Positions 25,351 to 34,415 of a stretch of 64,000 nucleotides of DNA are shown piece after piece. The notes below the pieces were generated by a model, which was not told where the DNA came from, did not search any database, and worked only from the letters and a program-made list of their open reading frames with translations. The translations under genes and the position numbers were made by a program. Each line of letters starts with the position of its first letter. Position 1 is the stretch's first letter. The DNA comes from JAATFS01 sp037145635 (lineage in GTDB: Bacteria > Pseudomonadota > Gammaproteobacteria > Xanthomonadales > Xanthomonadaceae), in the NCBI GenBank assembly GCA_037145635.1, contig JBBCXB010000002.1, forward strand, positions 434,001 to 498,000. The letters are read 5' to 3'.

Positions 25351-26811
25351 ATGCGTATCCCCCATCATCTTGTCCGATCTTCTTCTGGTCGTTGGTCCTT
25401 CCGTCAACGAGTGCCACAAGACCTCCAAGCCAAGCTTGGCCAACGGGTCATCAAGCGGACGCTTCGAACGACAGAACTGCGCCAAGCCCAGGTCCAAGCC
25501 ATTGGCTTGGCATCAAGCTATGCTCAGGTCTTCAACGCAGTTCGGGGACTGCCAATGGATCGGATGACCACCAAGGATGTGGATGCGCTCGTTGAGCGTT
25601 TGACCCAAGAACAGAGCCGGAAGGATCTGACGCTCCATCGCACTCAGTCACCAGATGGGACGGTGACTGAGCAATGGCAGATCGATAATGAAGAAGATGT
25701 CCGGCTCTAACGCAAGGCTCAGGGTTGGGCAGCATCAGCAGAAGTTGCCTCCATTGGCATGCTGCCACCCGAGCTGATCGAGCAAAGAAAGTCTGCTGTC
25801 GCTTCTGTCGATGAAATTATTACGATGGAAAAAGCCCGGGATGGATGGTTGGCGACCTTGAAGGCCACCACGCTCCCCAAGACCTATACCATCAAAAAGA
25901 CGGCGATTGACTTCCTCGTTAAATTTTTGGGGCCGAAGACCAAGCTTCACACCATCAAGCGTCCTGACTTGGCCCGGTGGTATCAGCACATGCGGGAGAC
26001 TGGATCATCCACCCCGACCCTTGTGAACAAGCAGTCTTATATTGGTGGCAAGGGCGGGTTCTTCGATTGGGCGATGAACTCAGGGTTTTATCCGAAAGGC
26101 GACAACATTGCGTCTGGCCATGTTGCTTTTCCCGCTCGTGAAAAACGGGCTCGCAGGAAGCATGGCTTTAAAGCCTATGACAAGCACCAAATCCAAGCAT
26201 TGTTTGATCCTAGCAACTTTGAAAAATTGTCACCTGGTGCTCGTTGGGCATCATTGATCGGTCTTTACACAGGAGCCAGAGCCTCTGAAGTCGGCCAACT
26301 TCTTTTAAACGATGTTTTCAAAGACGGCGATATTGTTTGTATTCGGATTAATGACGAAGGCGAATTTCAGAAGGTCAAGACGGATGTGAGTCTGCGCACC
26401 GTTCCTATCCATCCCGATTTGTTGGCCTTGGGATTTTGGGAGCGGACGGAAGAACTCCGAGCCAAGGGACATGATCGGCTTTTCCCCCAAGCCAAAGCCA
26501 ATGCGACAAACGGTGCGGGCAACTGGATCAGCAAGGCTTTCAGCAGACATGTCGCGGAAGTTGGGAAGAACTGGCCAAAAGCAAAGCGCGGGTTTCATTC
26601 TTTGCGAAAGACACTGATCCAAGAGCTTCAAGGTGCAGGAGTGCCATCAGAACTTCGAGCCCAGATTGTTGGACATGAGCTTGATGATGAGCATCATGGG
26701 ACTTACAGCCGAGATTTTACGTCGAGTGAGAAACTCTATGGACTGGGCCAACATTCCCCGGGCTTGATAGCACTCTCGTTTAACCTCTCACCGCTCTTGG
26801 ATCAGGGTTAA
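25351..26811 (+). pseudogene. int: Tyrosine integrase interrupted by one in-frame TAA
   Basis: An open frame at 25351-25710 encodes a DUF6538-like N-terminal arm-binding domain (HLVRSSSGRWSFRQRV...). A TAA at 25708-25710 ends it. The same frame then continues without another stop to 26811, with an internal ATG at 25759. The second part has a SAM-like core-binding domain and a complete catalytic set, numbering through the stop: R310 (TGARASE), H416 and R419 (HSLR), H442 (VGHE) and Y452 (GTYSRD). It lies next to attL, pointing inward, as expected for the element's own integrase. One nonsense mutation explains everything seen. Readthrough, or a working truncated protein from 25759, is possible. 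The stop overlaps the nurA-like gene's stop on the other strand. Confidence 0.8.
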
Positions 26812-28190
26812 ACCTTTCCATTCAATCCCCCCCTTACAATCAAATCCAAAACTTTGCCACCGGGCATGACGCTTATCGACGCATGACGATGAGCGAGCGC
26901 AATCGGCACAATCGCACTTTCATACAGATCCATTTCAAAATGCCGGATCAGATCACAAGCCTGGTTAATCAAGCTTCCGTAACGCGACTCTTCGATCTTG
27001 GCGTTTGCGAAGGCTTTCTTGCTGCCGCCATAAGCTTTATCGAAGAAAGGATATGGGATCGCAAAATTAAAAATCCGGCCAGACTCTGTCTTGAATAAGA
27101 AGTCTTGCCCATAATATGTTTCATTACCAAAATTATCCGAAGGCGAGTCAGCGCCTGTTACATACATGTGCCTATATTCATCATCAACAACCCGTATAGA
27201 GCCGTTATCGACAAATCGCTCAATCAGCTTGGCATGATCCATAAGGCCGCCAGTTTTCTGAAGACCGAGAACAAGAAGTGGCGGAAGCCCCAGAAAACTT
27301 AGCTTTTCGTTGACGGTAAAGATAAGCCTTTGCAATCTTTGCGCTAACTTAGCCGGCTCTCCGAATACAGCCAAAGGCCCATCGATTATAAAAGCCAAAT
27401 CAGACAATCTTGATACGTCGCGTTCGGAAACACTGAGGATGAAGGCTGCGAGCAATAGATGCTCCATTGCATTCATCATCCTCGTCATTGCCGAACTGTT
27501 ATCGCCAAAATCACTGATCCCTTCGTGCAATCGAAGACTATCAGTGACGTATATTATGCAATTACAGAGTGCACATGACTGCGATTCAACACTATTTTTA
27601 AATACTATCGGCGCCACATCACCACTGCAGTTTGGACATTTTCTAATAGCCACGTCCTTATTTCCATCAATTCTCTCAAGCTTTTTCAATACATCGATGA
27701 GCGAACTTCCGTTTTCAGCACCAACCTCTTTAAGACGCTCGTACAACGCCTGACGAAATCCATTTTTTACACTTGAATTATTTTTAAAACATACATTGCT
27801 TCCCGGCATAGTAAAAGTGATCGGGTGAGCTTCACGATGAATTTCGGCGGCTTTGAATGGGTCAACAAAGCGATTCAGAGGATTGATTAAGTCCCCATAA
27901 CTTTGCATATTAATCAAAACGTGGCTTATTTTTAAGAAGCCAATTTGCGTGCTTGGCAATTTATCGCTGATAGGCCGATCACTTTTACTCGCGTCCGAAG
28001 CAACCACATGGCGGGGTAACATAGGAATACTTCCCCTGGGTGCGGAATGAAAAAGTGCCCCGAGTGCTTTCGCCTCTTCATCAGAAGGCTGACGCAAATA
28101 ATTGCAGTCGCCAAGGAACTTGACGACATCAGGATTTTTAACGAAGTCCGAATGGCCACTCTTCCCAGCAACCTCACCCCAATAAGGCAC
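26808..28190 (-). CDS. NurA-like nuclease with inserted zinc ribbon
   Basis: The 460-residue product shows the NurA pattern of a strand ending in a metal-binding aspartate near the N-terminus (HVVASDAS, D66) and a second one in FIIDGPL (D270), followed by helices and a late YGQDFLFKTESGRIF segment. Between the two lies an extra zinc-ribbon-like module with C185-x2-C188 and C206-x2-C209. NurA enzymes are 5'-3' nucleases that work with HerA. The GTG start has AGGAG upstream and lies two bases after the herA stop, so the pair is coupled. NurA assignment rests on motif spacing and the HerA neighbour, not on close similarity. Confidence 0.7.
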   Translation of the reverse strand: MPYWGEVAGKSGHSDFVKNPDVVKFLGDCNYLRQPSDEEAKALGALFHSAPRGSIPMLPRHVVASDASKSDRPISDKLPSTQIGFLKISHVLINMQSYGDLINPLNRFVDPFKAAEIHREAHPITFTMPGSNVCFKNNSSVKNGFRQALYERLKEVGAENGSSLIDVLKKLERIDGNKDVAIRKCPNCSGDVAPIVFKNSVESQSCALCNCIIYVTDSLRLHEGISDFGDNSSAMTRMMNAMEHLLLAAFILSVSERDVSRLSDLAFIIDGPLAVFGEPAKLAQRLQRLIFTVNEKLSFLGLPPLLVLGLQKTGGLMDHAKLIERFVDNGSIRVVDDEYRHMYVTGADSPSDNFGNETYYGQDFLFKTESGRIFNFAIPYPFFDKAYGGSKKAFANAKIEESRYGSLINQACDLIRHFEMDLYESAIVPIALAHRHASISVMPGGKVLDLIVRGGLNGKV

Positions 28191-28192
28191 AA

Positions 28193-30283
28193 TTAACTCC
28201 TACCAAGAGGAAGTGTCGAATGATCCAGGCCTATCTGTTCCATTTCCTTTTTTATAAGGTCCGGCGTGAAGCGATTTATTTGCGTAGGGATAACAAAAGG
28301 TGCGGATAGCGTTTTTATTCTGGCGAAGCCGACATCTTGCGCAGCCTTTAAAGACGGAAGAAAATCACCGAAATCATAGAACTTCCCAAGAGTTTTCAAC
28401 TCATCGTCATTATTGAGGTGAGTTACAAACCAGTTTTCAGTATTAGCCAATATATTGGGATGAACTGAGGAGGGCTCCTGAGTTGCATAAACGAAGGCAA
28501 TTTTTGCCTTCGCCCCCTCCTTTGCAATCCGGGGCCAAGTAGCCTTTAATTCCGCTTTCTTACCAATAAGATTATGCGCCTCTTCGACGTAAAGAACGAT
28601 GTTTTGCGGAACTTCGCCTGAGTTCAACTGATTCATCTGCCGCTCAAAAATCTGACGTGCAATTCTTTCGGAAAGAACCTCACGAATTTCAACTGGCCCA
28701 ACTGACAAATCCAGGATCACGATCTTACCCTTTGATAAATGATCAATAACTTCCTTAATCACATCCGCCCCTCGTTTTGAGGAGTGATAGGGCTTATAAC
28801 CAAGTAACGCACGATAGCCACCAAAAGCCTGTTTACGAGAGGTCTCACGCGCTAGCATGTTGAGGAAGGCTTCCAACGTTGCATCCACCCACGCCTTACC
28901 CGGGGTAGAGGATTTTAGACCGATAGTTACTTGATTGTTTTCGGATTGTTGATCTTTAAGCGAAATATTAGCCTTACGTATCAGTTCAAACCATTCAGAG
29001 GCGTCCTCCACCGAGACTTGATTTGCAGAGGGAACTTCTACTTCACCAAAAACACTCTTTACTTGCGTCACTATCGTGTTCTCGACCGGCACACGAACTT
29101 TTAATCCATCAGGCACCTTATAGCCGGCCTTAGAAAGCATGCATTGGAATACCGCGACATGTCTTTCCCATCTAAGGTGGTCCCCTTTCTCACGTCTATC
29201 CGGCTCTGACAGCGAAGTTCCTAAGAATGCGTCCAGGTCTTGGCCGGAAAAGGGTGGTGGATCAGCTTTGAATAGCGACTGGATGAGACCTATTGCTTGA
29301 CCAGGTTCTTGATAAAAGTTCGTTCTAAGATCTTCGAAGCCAGGCGTTTCCATCGCGCGGTAGCGGACCACGCGATGGGAACCAAAAACCTCCGCAATTG
29401 AGCTGCCGTCATCTTGATGGTTGGCATTAGCGTATTCACCGTTGACATCAAAAATAAGCTGCCCTACAAGAATGTCGGATTTCATCGCAGCCAGCGCCAC
29501 AGATGAAACGGTCGTTTTGACGGTATTGGATTTGCCGGTGCGGGTCATCCCGAGAACAGCTGTTCGGCGGGCTAGAAAGTCGGCGGGCTGTATCCTAACT
29601 TGCACTCGTTCTTTATCAACTTGTCGATGCAATCGATCGGTTGATGTGTAACGAACCTCACCGATATCAATTGGGTTAGGCGTATCTTTGAATCCCGCTT
29701 TCAATGCCTCTTCCCGAGCCTTTGCTTTAACCTCAGGATTGATGTGATTAACGATCATTTCCAAGGCATTTTCGCGTGGCTTGTATGCCCGCATACGAGA
29801 CAAGCTCATAAAATTCTCGAGATCACTTCCCAGACGCAAGTTACCGTTCGCATCGACGTAGAATGTGCCCAAAACTCGGCAACGCATGCCACCCCACTGA
29901 AGCTCATTTGCCGTCATTGGGTCCAAGCCGTCATTAGGCCCGATAGGATATTTCTCAGCTTCAAGTCGTCGCTGATGATGTTCAATCCTCGTTCGAACTA
30001 GATCACCGTCTTGAGGAAGTGGAGAAGGACCTAAAACACGTAGAAGAACGACCTCTTTGTCGACTTCATCCGCAGATGAGAAGTTAGCTGGATCAAATCC
30101 TGCCGCCACCAAGAACGAGTTGTGCGGCAACCCATTTACACTTTTTTTGAAAGCATCATTGGTCTGGATCAGACATTCGTCATACGAAACCCGATAGACG
30201 TATCCAACAAAACTTTTCTCAGCCGCTCCAATAAGGCGAGACAAAAGGTTATCAGACAAAACTTTTTCAATCATGTAATTCAT
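28193..30283 (-). CDS. HerA-like DNA-translocating ATPase (DUF87)
   Basis: The 696-residue product begins with a beta-rich region resembling the HAS-barrel of HerA. The ATPase core has Walker A GMTRTGKSN (245-253), DVNGEY (279-284), which is typical of HerA, and Walker B VLYVEEAH (563-570), with an ATQEPSS-like sensor. HerA forms hexameric rings that pump DNA and partner with nucleases such as NurA, or in bacterial defence with SIR2 or DUF4297. AAGGA precedes the ATG. It lies 13 bases after the methyltransferase and two before the NurA-like gene. Confidence 0.9.
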   Translation of the reverse strand: MNYMIEKVLSDNLLSRLIGAAEKSFVGYVYRVSYDECLIQTNDAFKKSVNGLPHNSFLVAAGFDPANFSSADEVDKEVVLLRVLGPSPLPQDGDLVRTRIEHHQRRLEAEKYPIGPNDGLDPMTANELQWGGMRCRVLGTFYVDANGNLRLGSDLENFMSLSRMRAYKPRENALEMIVNHINPEVKAKAREEALKAGFKDTPNPIDIGEVRYTSTDRLHRQVDKERVQVRIQPADFLARRTAVLGMTRTGKSNTVKTTVSSVALAAMKSDILVGQLIFDVNGEYANANHQDDGSSIAEVFGSHRVVRYRAMETPGFEDLRTNFYQEPGQAIGLIQSLFKADPPPFSGQDLDAFLGTSLSEPDRREKGDHLRWERHVAVFQCMLSKAGYKVPDGLKVRVPVENTIVTQVKSVFGEVEVPSANQVSVEDASEWFELIRKANISLKDQQSENNQVTIGLKSSTPGKAWVDATLEAFLNMLARETSRKQAFGGYRALLGYKPYHSSKRGADVIKEVIDHLSKGKIVILDLSVGPVEIREVLSERIARQIFERQMNQLNSGEVPQNIVLYVEEAHNLIGKKAELKATWPRIAKEGAKAKIAFVYATQEPSSVHPNILANTENWFVTHLNNDDELKTLGKFYDFGDFLPSLKAAQDVGFARIKTLSAPFVIPTQINRFTPDLIKKEMEQIGLDHSTLPLGRS

Positions 30284-30296
30284 AGCTTATCCTTGC

Positions 30297-31214
30297 TTAG
30301 GCGGCCAAGCGCTCATCTAAATTTTTCAGCTCTGATCGTCGCGTCATCACCGGAGGCATTGGGAGTAATAAGTTTTTATAAAAAAGCACTTCACTAGCCA
30401 AGGGGCGCGCCAGATGAGTTGAATAAGTGAGTGAAAACAGTGTCGACTTCACACCTTTATAGATTTGCCTAATCTCAGGTGTGTCATCGTAAGTAATCAG
30501 CAAAGGCTGTTTCAATTCCATCGCCGCCGAGGCCACAGCAACATGATCTTCATGGTTATAGCAGTTGCGATATAATTGCGAACCCTTAACATAGTAAGGC
30601 GGGTCCATGTATATGAGCGACTTTTTGGGGAGCTTTGACCTTATTTTCCGAAGAAAGGCAATCGCATCCAAGCCGTATACTTTTATGCAATCCACTTCGC
30701 CCGCAATGGTTTGAATCCGCTCCACGAGGTTTTCAATGTTATAACGTGCGTCGAGCTTGTATGCACCTTCCTGATTTTTTCCGCCGATCACTCCACCGTT
30801 TAATATTCCCGATCTACTTGTTCTATTTAAGAAAAAGGTGGAAAACGCTACTTCTTCGGGGCGAAACAAGGTAATGTTTTCCAAAACAGATTTGGCAAAA
30901 TATCTCGTTTGCATCGTAGGCTTATGAAGCCTTACTTGATCTATAAGCTTGCTGGGCTTGTTGACCAATACATCCCAGAAAGTGAAAACAGCTGGATCTG
31001 CATCATTAATTATTATTCGCTTAACATGCCCGTGTAGAAGGAGATAAAGAGCAGCGCCTGCTCCCCCTGCATAAGGCTCGATATAGCATCCATTCTTTAA
31101 GCCATTTGCTTCGATAAGCGTAGCTAGCCATGGGCCCATTCGGCCTTTACCGCCTGGATATCGCAACGGACTGACAAAATTTCCAATTTTTTCCCGTTCC
31201 ATCATCAGATCCAT
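30297..31214 (-). CDS. D12-class DNA adenine N6-methyltransferase
   Basis: The 305-residue product has RYPGGK (18-23), the SAM-binding EPYAGGAGA (46-54) and the catalytic DPPYY (204-208), the order seen in Dam/D12 methyltransferases. It should methylate adenine in a short DNA site. It is the first gene of the operon with herA and the nurA-like gene, suggesting it marks self DNA. ATGs at 31205 and 31202 are alternative starts; none has a strong Shine-Dalgarno. Confidence 0.9.
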   Translation of the reverse strand: MDLMMEREKIGNFVSPLRYPGGKGRMGPWLATLIEANGLKNGCYIEPYAGGAGAALYLLLHGHVKRIIINDADPAVFTFWDVLVNKPSKLIDQVRLHKPTMQTRYFAKSVLENITLFRPEEVAFSTFFLNRTSRSGILNGGVIGGKNQEGAYKLDARYNIENLVERIQTIAGEVDCIKVYGLDAIAFLRKIRSKLPKKSLIYMDPPYYVKGSQLYRNCYNHEDHVAVASAAMELKQPLLITYDDTPEIRQIYKGVKSTLFSLTYSTHLARPLASEVLFYKNLLLPMPPVMTRRSELKNLDERLAA

Positions 31215-31228
31215 TAGTGCATCAGCTC

Positions 31229-31256
31229 AGGATAGGTGGCGGCAGAGTCATGTCAA
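31229..31256 (-). promoter_or_regulatory. Sigma-70-like promoter of the methyltransferase-HerA-NurA operon
   Basis: The minus strand has TTGACA (31251-31256), a 16-base spacer and TATCCT (31229-31234). The predicted start site lies only about eight bases from the ATG at 31214. Confidence 0.55.
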
Positions 31257-31302
31257 TAATTACGTCGTACAAAAAAATTATTGTTTTTCATGACATTTGT
31301 CA
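31254..31302. promoter_or_regulatory. Inverted repeats upstream of the methyltransferase operon
   Basis: An 8-bp inverted repeat CAATAATT/AATTATTG (31254-31261 and 31276-31283) overlaps the -35 box. A separate TGACATTTGTCA palindrome (31291-31302) lies further upstream. They could be operators, or the first could be a weak terminator of the upstream gene. Confidence 0.4.
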
Positions 31303-31317
31303 CGCTAATCCATCTAA

Positions 31318-32337
31318 TTAGTCATCCACTCCGGCCTTAGCATAGGTGAACGATATTAACCGTCCTTCTAGCGATGATTTATCGACAACCTTGATGTCGA
31401 CGGTAGCGAATATAGGCTTGGCCTCGACCATCCTGGTAGTTAGACGCCGAATTCGTGCGTCGGTCATCTCAGGACGCCGGTATATGGCATTAATGAGCTT
31501 CTCGCGGGACTTCAGAACCACTTTGAATGAATCACCGTTGCTAGTCACAGACTTAACGTGAAAAAGTGCTTTCACGCGCTCCTTAACACTAGCTTGCCTG
31601 GCTCTTCTACCAGAAAGAATCTCCAAGTCATCACGTTCAAGCTGCAAACCAGCAATATTCATGGTTTCAGCATTAGCGCTCGACGACGCAAATTTCCAGA
31701 AGGCATCTCTGGTGTCAGGCATGACCTGAGCAAATTGGGGATAACTACTCTGTATCTTATGGAACACCTTTTCAAAAATCTGAAAGTGTTTTTTCTCTTG
31801 CTTATCCAAGGTAAGGTCCAGCAAGCCTTTTCGCTCTTCGATATCTAGCTGCTTAGCCTTATTCTCGTAGAATTTAATGATTACAGGTCTAGCGACGAGC
31901 GCTAGACCGATTAATGTTGCTGAAATTATTGAGATTTCGGGGTTCGCAGTGATTGCTTGAGAAAAGGCTTTCACCAATGGGGTGAAATCCGTCTCTAAAA
32001 TTGACGACCCCTTCTTAACCCTGGTCGTAAATTGAAGAGCTTCGTCCTCTTCTTCTCGAAGACGCCTCATATCGTATGAGCCGTGAGCGATAACCGAGTA
32101 ACCCCGTCCGAAGACCTTCTTAAGTTCAACGAGCGATGCCATCTGCCCAGAGTTAAGAGAGGATTGATAATCCTCACCTTTAAGGTGTATCTGCAAAACT
32201 GGCCAGCTATTGAAGACCACATCTTCGACTCTCTGGCCTTGCAACCAGCAAGAAAGAAGCTCCCAAGCGTCCTGCTCACTACTGATCTCTCTCACAGCGC
32301 CCCCTCTGTCAATGACCCTCAAACTTGTTAACATCAT
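31318..32337 (-). CDS. Unrecognised 339-residue protein with one membrane segment
   Basis: The N-terminal third is beta-rich (VFNSWPVLQIHLKGEDY). One hydrophobic segment lies at about 134-155 (ISIISATLIGLALVARPVII), followed by a charged helical stretch and a basic C-terminal half. I recognise no family. It starts 23 bases after the relaxase stop and is followed 103 bases later by the methyltransferase operon, which has its own promoter. It could belong to either the mobilization or the defence part. Confidence 0.6.
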   Translation of the reverse strand: MMLTSLRVIDRGGAVREISSEQDAWELLSCWLQGQRVEDVVFNSWPVLQIHLKGEDYQSSLNSGQMASLVELKKVFGRGYSVIAHGSYDMRRLREEEDEALQFTTRVKKGSSILETDFTPLVKAFSQAITANPEISIISATLIGLALVARPVIIKFYENKAKQLDIEERKGLLDLTLDKQEKKHFQIFEKVFHKIQSSYPQFAQVMPDTRDAFWKFASSSANAETMNIAGLQLERDDLEILSGRRARQASVKERVKALFHVKSVTSNGDSFKVVLKSREKLINAIYRRPEMTDARIRRLTTRMVEAKPIFATVDIKVVDKSSLEGRLISFTYAKAGVDD

Positions 32338-32360
32338 CTCACAGAGTGAGGTGAGTCACC

Positions 32361-33935
32361 TCATAGGCGGAGGCTACGAGGCTTCAACTGCCATCCTCCC
32401 TCGGTGCCAGCCCGCATAGAGCTAGGCTCGTCCATGGAAGCAAGGGGCGCCATGACCTTCACCGTGAAATTGGCCTCCAATGCCTGGTGCACCTCGATCA
32501 TGGCTTGTCGGGCCATGCCCAACCTCCTCTCTTGGATCTGCAACACCCGCTTGGAGACGAGGGTCTTCCTTCGCTGGAAGTGCTGTCGGGCACGGGCTGC
32601 CTCAGCACTGTTGGGCGCATCTGCATGCTCTGCAAGCTGAGCTTTGGCGTAGAGATAAGCCACTCGGGCACGATAGGGCCGGACGATCATGCAAGCGTAG
32701 CGTTTCATCTTCCTTGCCAACACTTCTGTATCCTCAAACAAGAAAAGCTTGTCCGCGTTACTTTCCACCCTCTTGGAAAGCAATGCACCATATGCATCCT
32801 GGAAGCATTTCTCGATTTGGATCCCTGGAACAGATCGAAGCAATTCAAGAGATTGATCCGCTATTTCAAGTTGTGCTTCCAGCCATTTTTCAATCACTTC
32901 TGCTTGTTCATTTAAAACTTCTGAGTCGGCACGCCCCTGTGAACGAGCTAGACGCGTCACTCGACTTAAATGACGAGTTGAAGGCGCATAATAATTGTAA
33001 GAGTTGCCCGCTGGTTTATTTGGGGTTGACCCCGCAACTTTTTCCAATTTACTCTTGACTTTATTTAAAGCAGCTTTTTCTCTTTGAAGATCTTTCAAAG
33101 CAGCTTCATGAGAATGCCCCGATGGAACTTCATGGACATGTTTTTGGGAATGATCTGAAACGAGCTGACGCAGCTTTTGCGCGACATCTTGGGATGTTCC
33201 ATGAAAGGTTGTGGTGATCTTGGTCTTGCGCAAGACAGCCACTTTGCTCTTACCCAAATGCCGAGTTGGCCTTCTTGTTAATTCTTTGGCCCGATCAAAG
33301 TCATTATTGAGTGCTGCTGCTTTGGCTTGCGCAGCCAGTGAGCGGTGATCTACACGAGTGGTGAGTCCTGCATCTTCGAGATGCCTGTTGATGACCTCAG
33401 AAATTGCTCGGCGCAGTTTTTTAAGTTCCTCTGCGCCCTTTCCTTGCCTTGCATCCAATTCAGAGCAGGCTCGATCGCCCAAACCGTATTCGTCCACTTT
33501 GCGTGCGGACAGAAGCAAATGGACATGGTGGTTACGCTGGTCTCCCTTTTTAGGAGGAGCGTGGATAGCTGCCATGACCACCACTTGATAGCGGTCTACA
33601 AGAAGTTGCCCAAGGTCCAAAGCCAGGTCTTCTCGCTGACTGCGGTTCAAGCTTTGAGGGAGTGAGACTTCTACCTCCCTGGCTGTTCTTGCGTTCATTC
33701 GGTCTTCTGCTTGCTCATTGATATCCCAAAACTGCTTGGGATCTAAGCACCAGGAAGGAACTTTCTTAGGAGCGAGCATGTGATAGGAAACGACTCCTCG
33801 TTTCCTGGAATAATTATGTTTAAGCTCTGTCCTTGAATCTTTTAAACAGATGCCTGCTCGATAAGCCGCTGCCGCGACTGATGACTGCCCTTTTCCTCTG
33901 CTGAAAGATTTTACGTTTGCGTGATAAATCGCCAT
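32361..33935 (-). CDS. MobA/MobL family (MobQ) relaxase
   Basis: The 524-residue product begins MAIYHANVKSFSRGKGQSS and has the candidate catalytic Tyr at residue 25 (AAAAYRAG), the position of the RSF1010 MobA nucleophile. The metal-binding histidines lie in AIHAP (H124) and NHHVHLLLS (H136, H137, H139). The C-terminal part is helical and basic. It nicks oriT and leads the strand into the recipient. A matching oriT lies 160-190 bases upstream of its start. No primase or replication domain is seen. Confidence 0.92.
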   Translation of the reverse strand: MAIYHANVKSFSRGKGQSSVAAAAYRAGICLKDSRTELKHNYSRKRGVVSYHMLAPKKVPSWCLDPKQFWDINEQAEDRMNARTAREVEVSLPQSLNRSQREDLALDLGQLLVDRYQVVVMAAIHAPPKKGDQRNHHVHLLLSARKVDEYGLGDRACSELDARQGKGAEELKKLRRAISEVINRHLEDAGLTTRVDHRSLAAQAKAAALNNDFDRAKELTRRPTRHLGKSKVAVLRKTKITTTFHGTSQDVAQKLRQLVSDHSQKHVHEVPSGHSHEAALKDLQREKAALNKVKSKLEKVAGSTPNKPAGNSYNYYAPSTRHLSRVTRLARSQGRADSEVLNEQAEVIEKWLEAQLEIADQSLELLRSVPGIQIEKCFQDAYGALLSKRVESNADKLFLFEDTEVLARKMKRYACMIVRPYRARVAYLYAKAQLAEHADAPNSAEAARARQHFQRRKTLVSKRVLQIQERRLGMARQAMIEVHQALEANFTVKVMAPLASMDEPSSMRAGTEGGWQLKPRSLRL

Positions 33936-34093
33936 TCATATACCTATTCATATTTGTGATGAAAAGATATAAACCGACATATCGCCCCTTGTCCAGCAAA
34001 GCTAGGAGTAGCTCAAAGAGACATAAATCACACAACGTCAGAGCGATCAATAGCTCACGTCGGAGCTTCTTTCAGCGCGATAGCGCTGCGCAC

Positions 34094-34128
34094 GGTTTTT
34101 GCGTAGCAAAAACCATAAGTGCGCCCTT
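34094..34128 (+). other. oriT: MobQ-type oriT: stem-loop and nick region
   Basis: GGTTTTTGC, a GTA loop and GCAAAAACC (34094-34114) form a perfect 9-bp stem, followed directly by ATAAGTGCGCCCTT. RSF1010/R1162 oriT has the same layout: a hairpin, then TAAATGCGCCCT. By analogy the nick would fall between the G at 34123 and the C at 34124. It lies in the 360-base gap upstream of the relaxase gene. Confidence 0.85.
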
Positions 34129-34295
34129 TTGCAAAAAATAGGGATCGATCGGCCGGGCTGTTTATTCAACTAAAACCGACGCGAATTGAAAACAAAAATT
34201 TATATGAATGCAAGATAAACGGGCCAGCGTAAAAAAGGTGCGGCGCCGTCCCTAAGATCATTTGACAATATCCAGCAGAGTCTTATAAAAGGTAA

Positions 34296-34415
34296 ATGAG
34301 CGTATCCGCAAAAATGCAAAAGATCTTCAAATCGATAAGTCAAAGAATTCCGTTCTTTGTATTGCTCCTGCTATGCCTTTATTTGGCAAGCACTATAAGC
34401 TTCATCAAATTATGA
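34296..34415 (+). CDS. Small membrane protein, 39 residues
   Basis: AAGG lies three bases before the ATG. The product is MSVSAKMQKIFKSISQR followed by one hydrophobic helix (IPFFVLLLLCLYLASTI). Its TGA overlaps the ATG of the next small gene (ATGA), which argues that both are translated. No family is recognised. It sits next to oriT, so a role in mobilization or exclusion is possible but unproven. Confidence 0.45.
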   Translation: MSVSAKMQKIFKSISQRIPFFVLLLLCLYLASTISFIKL

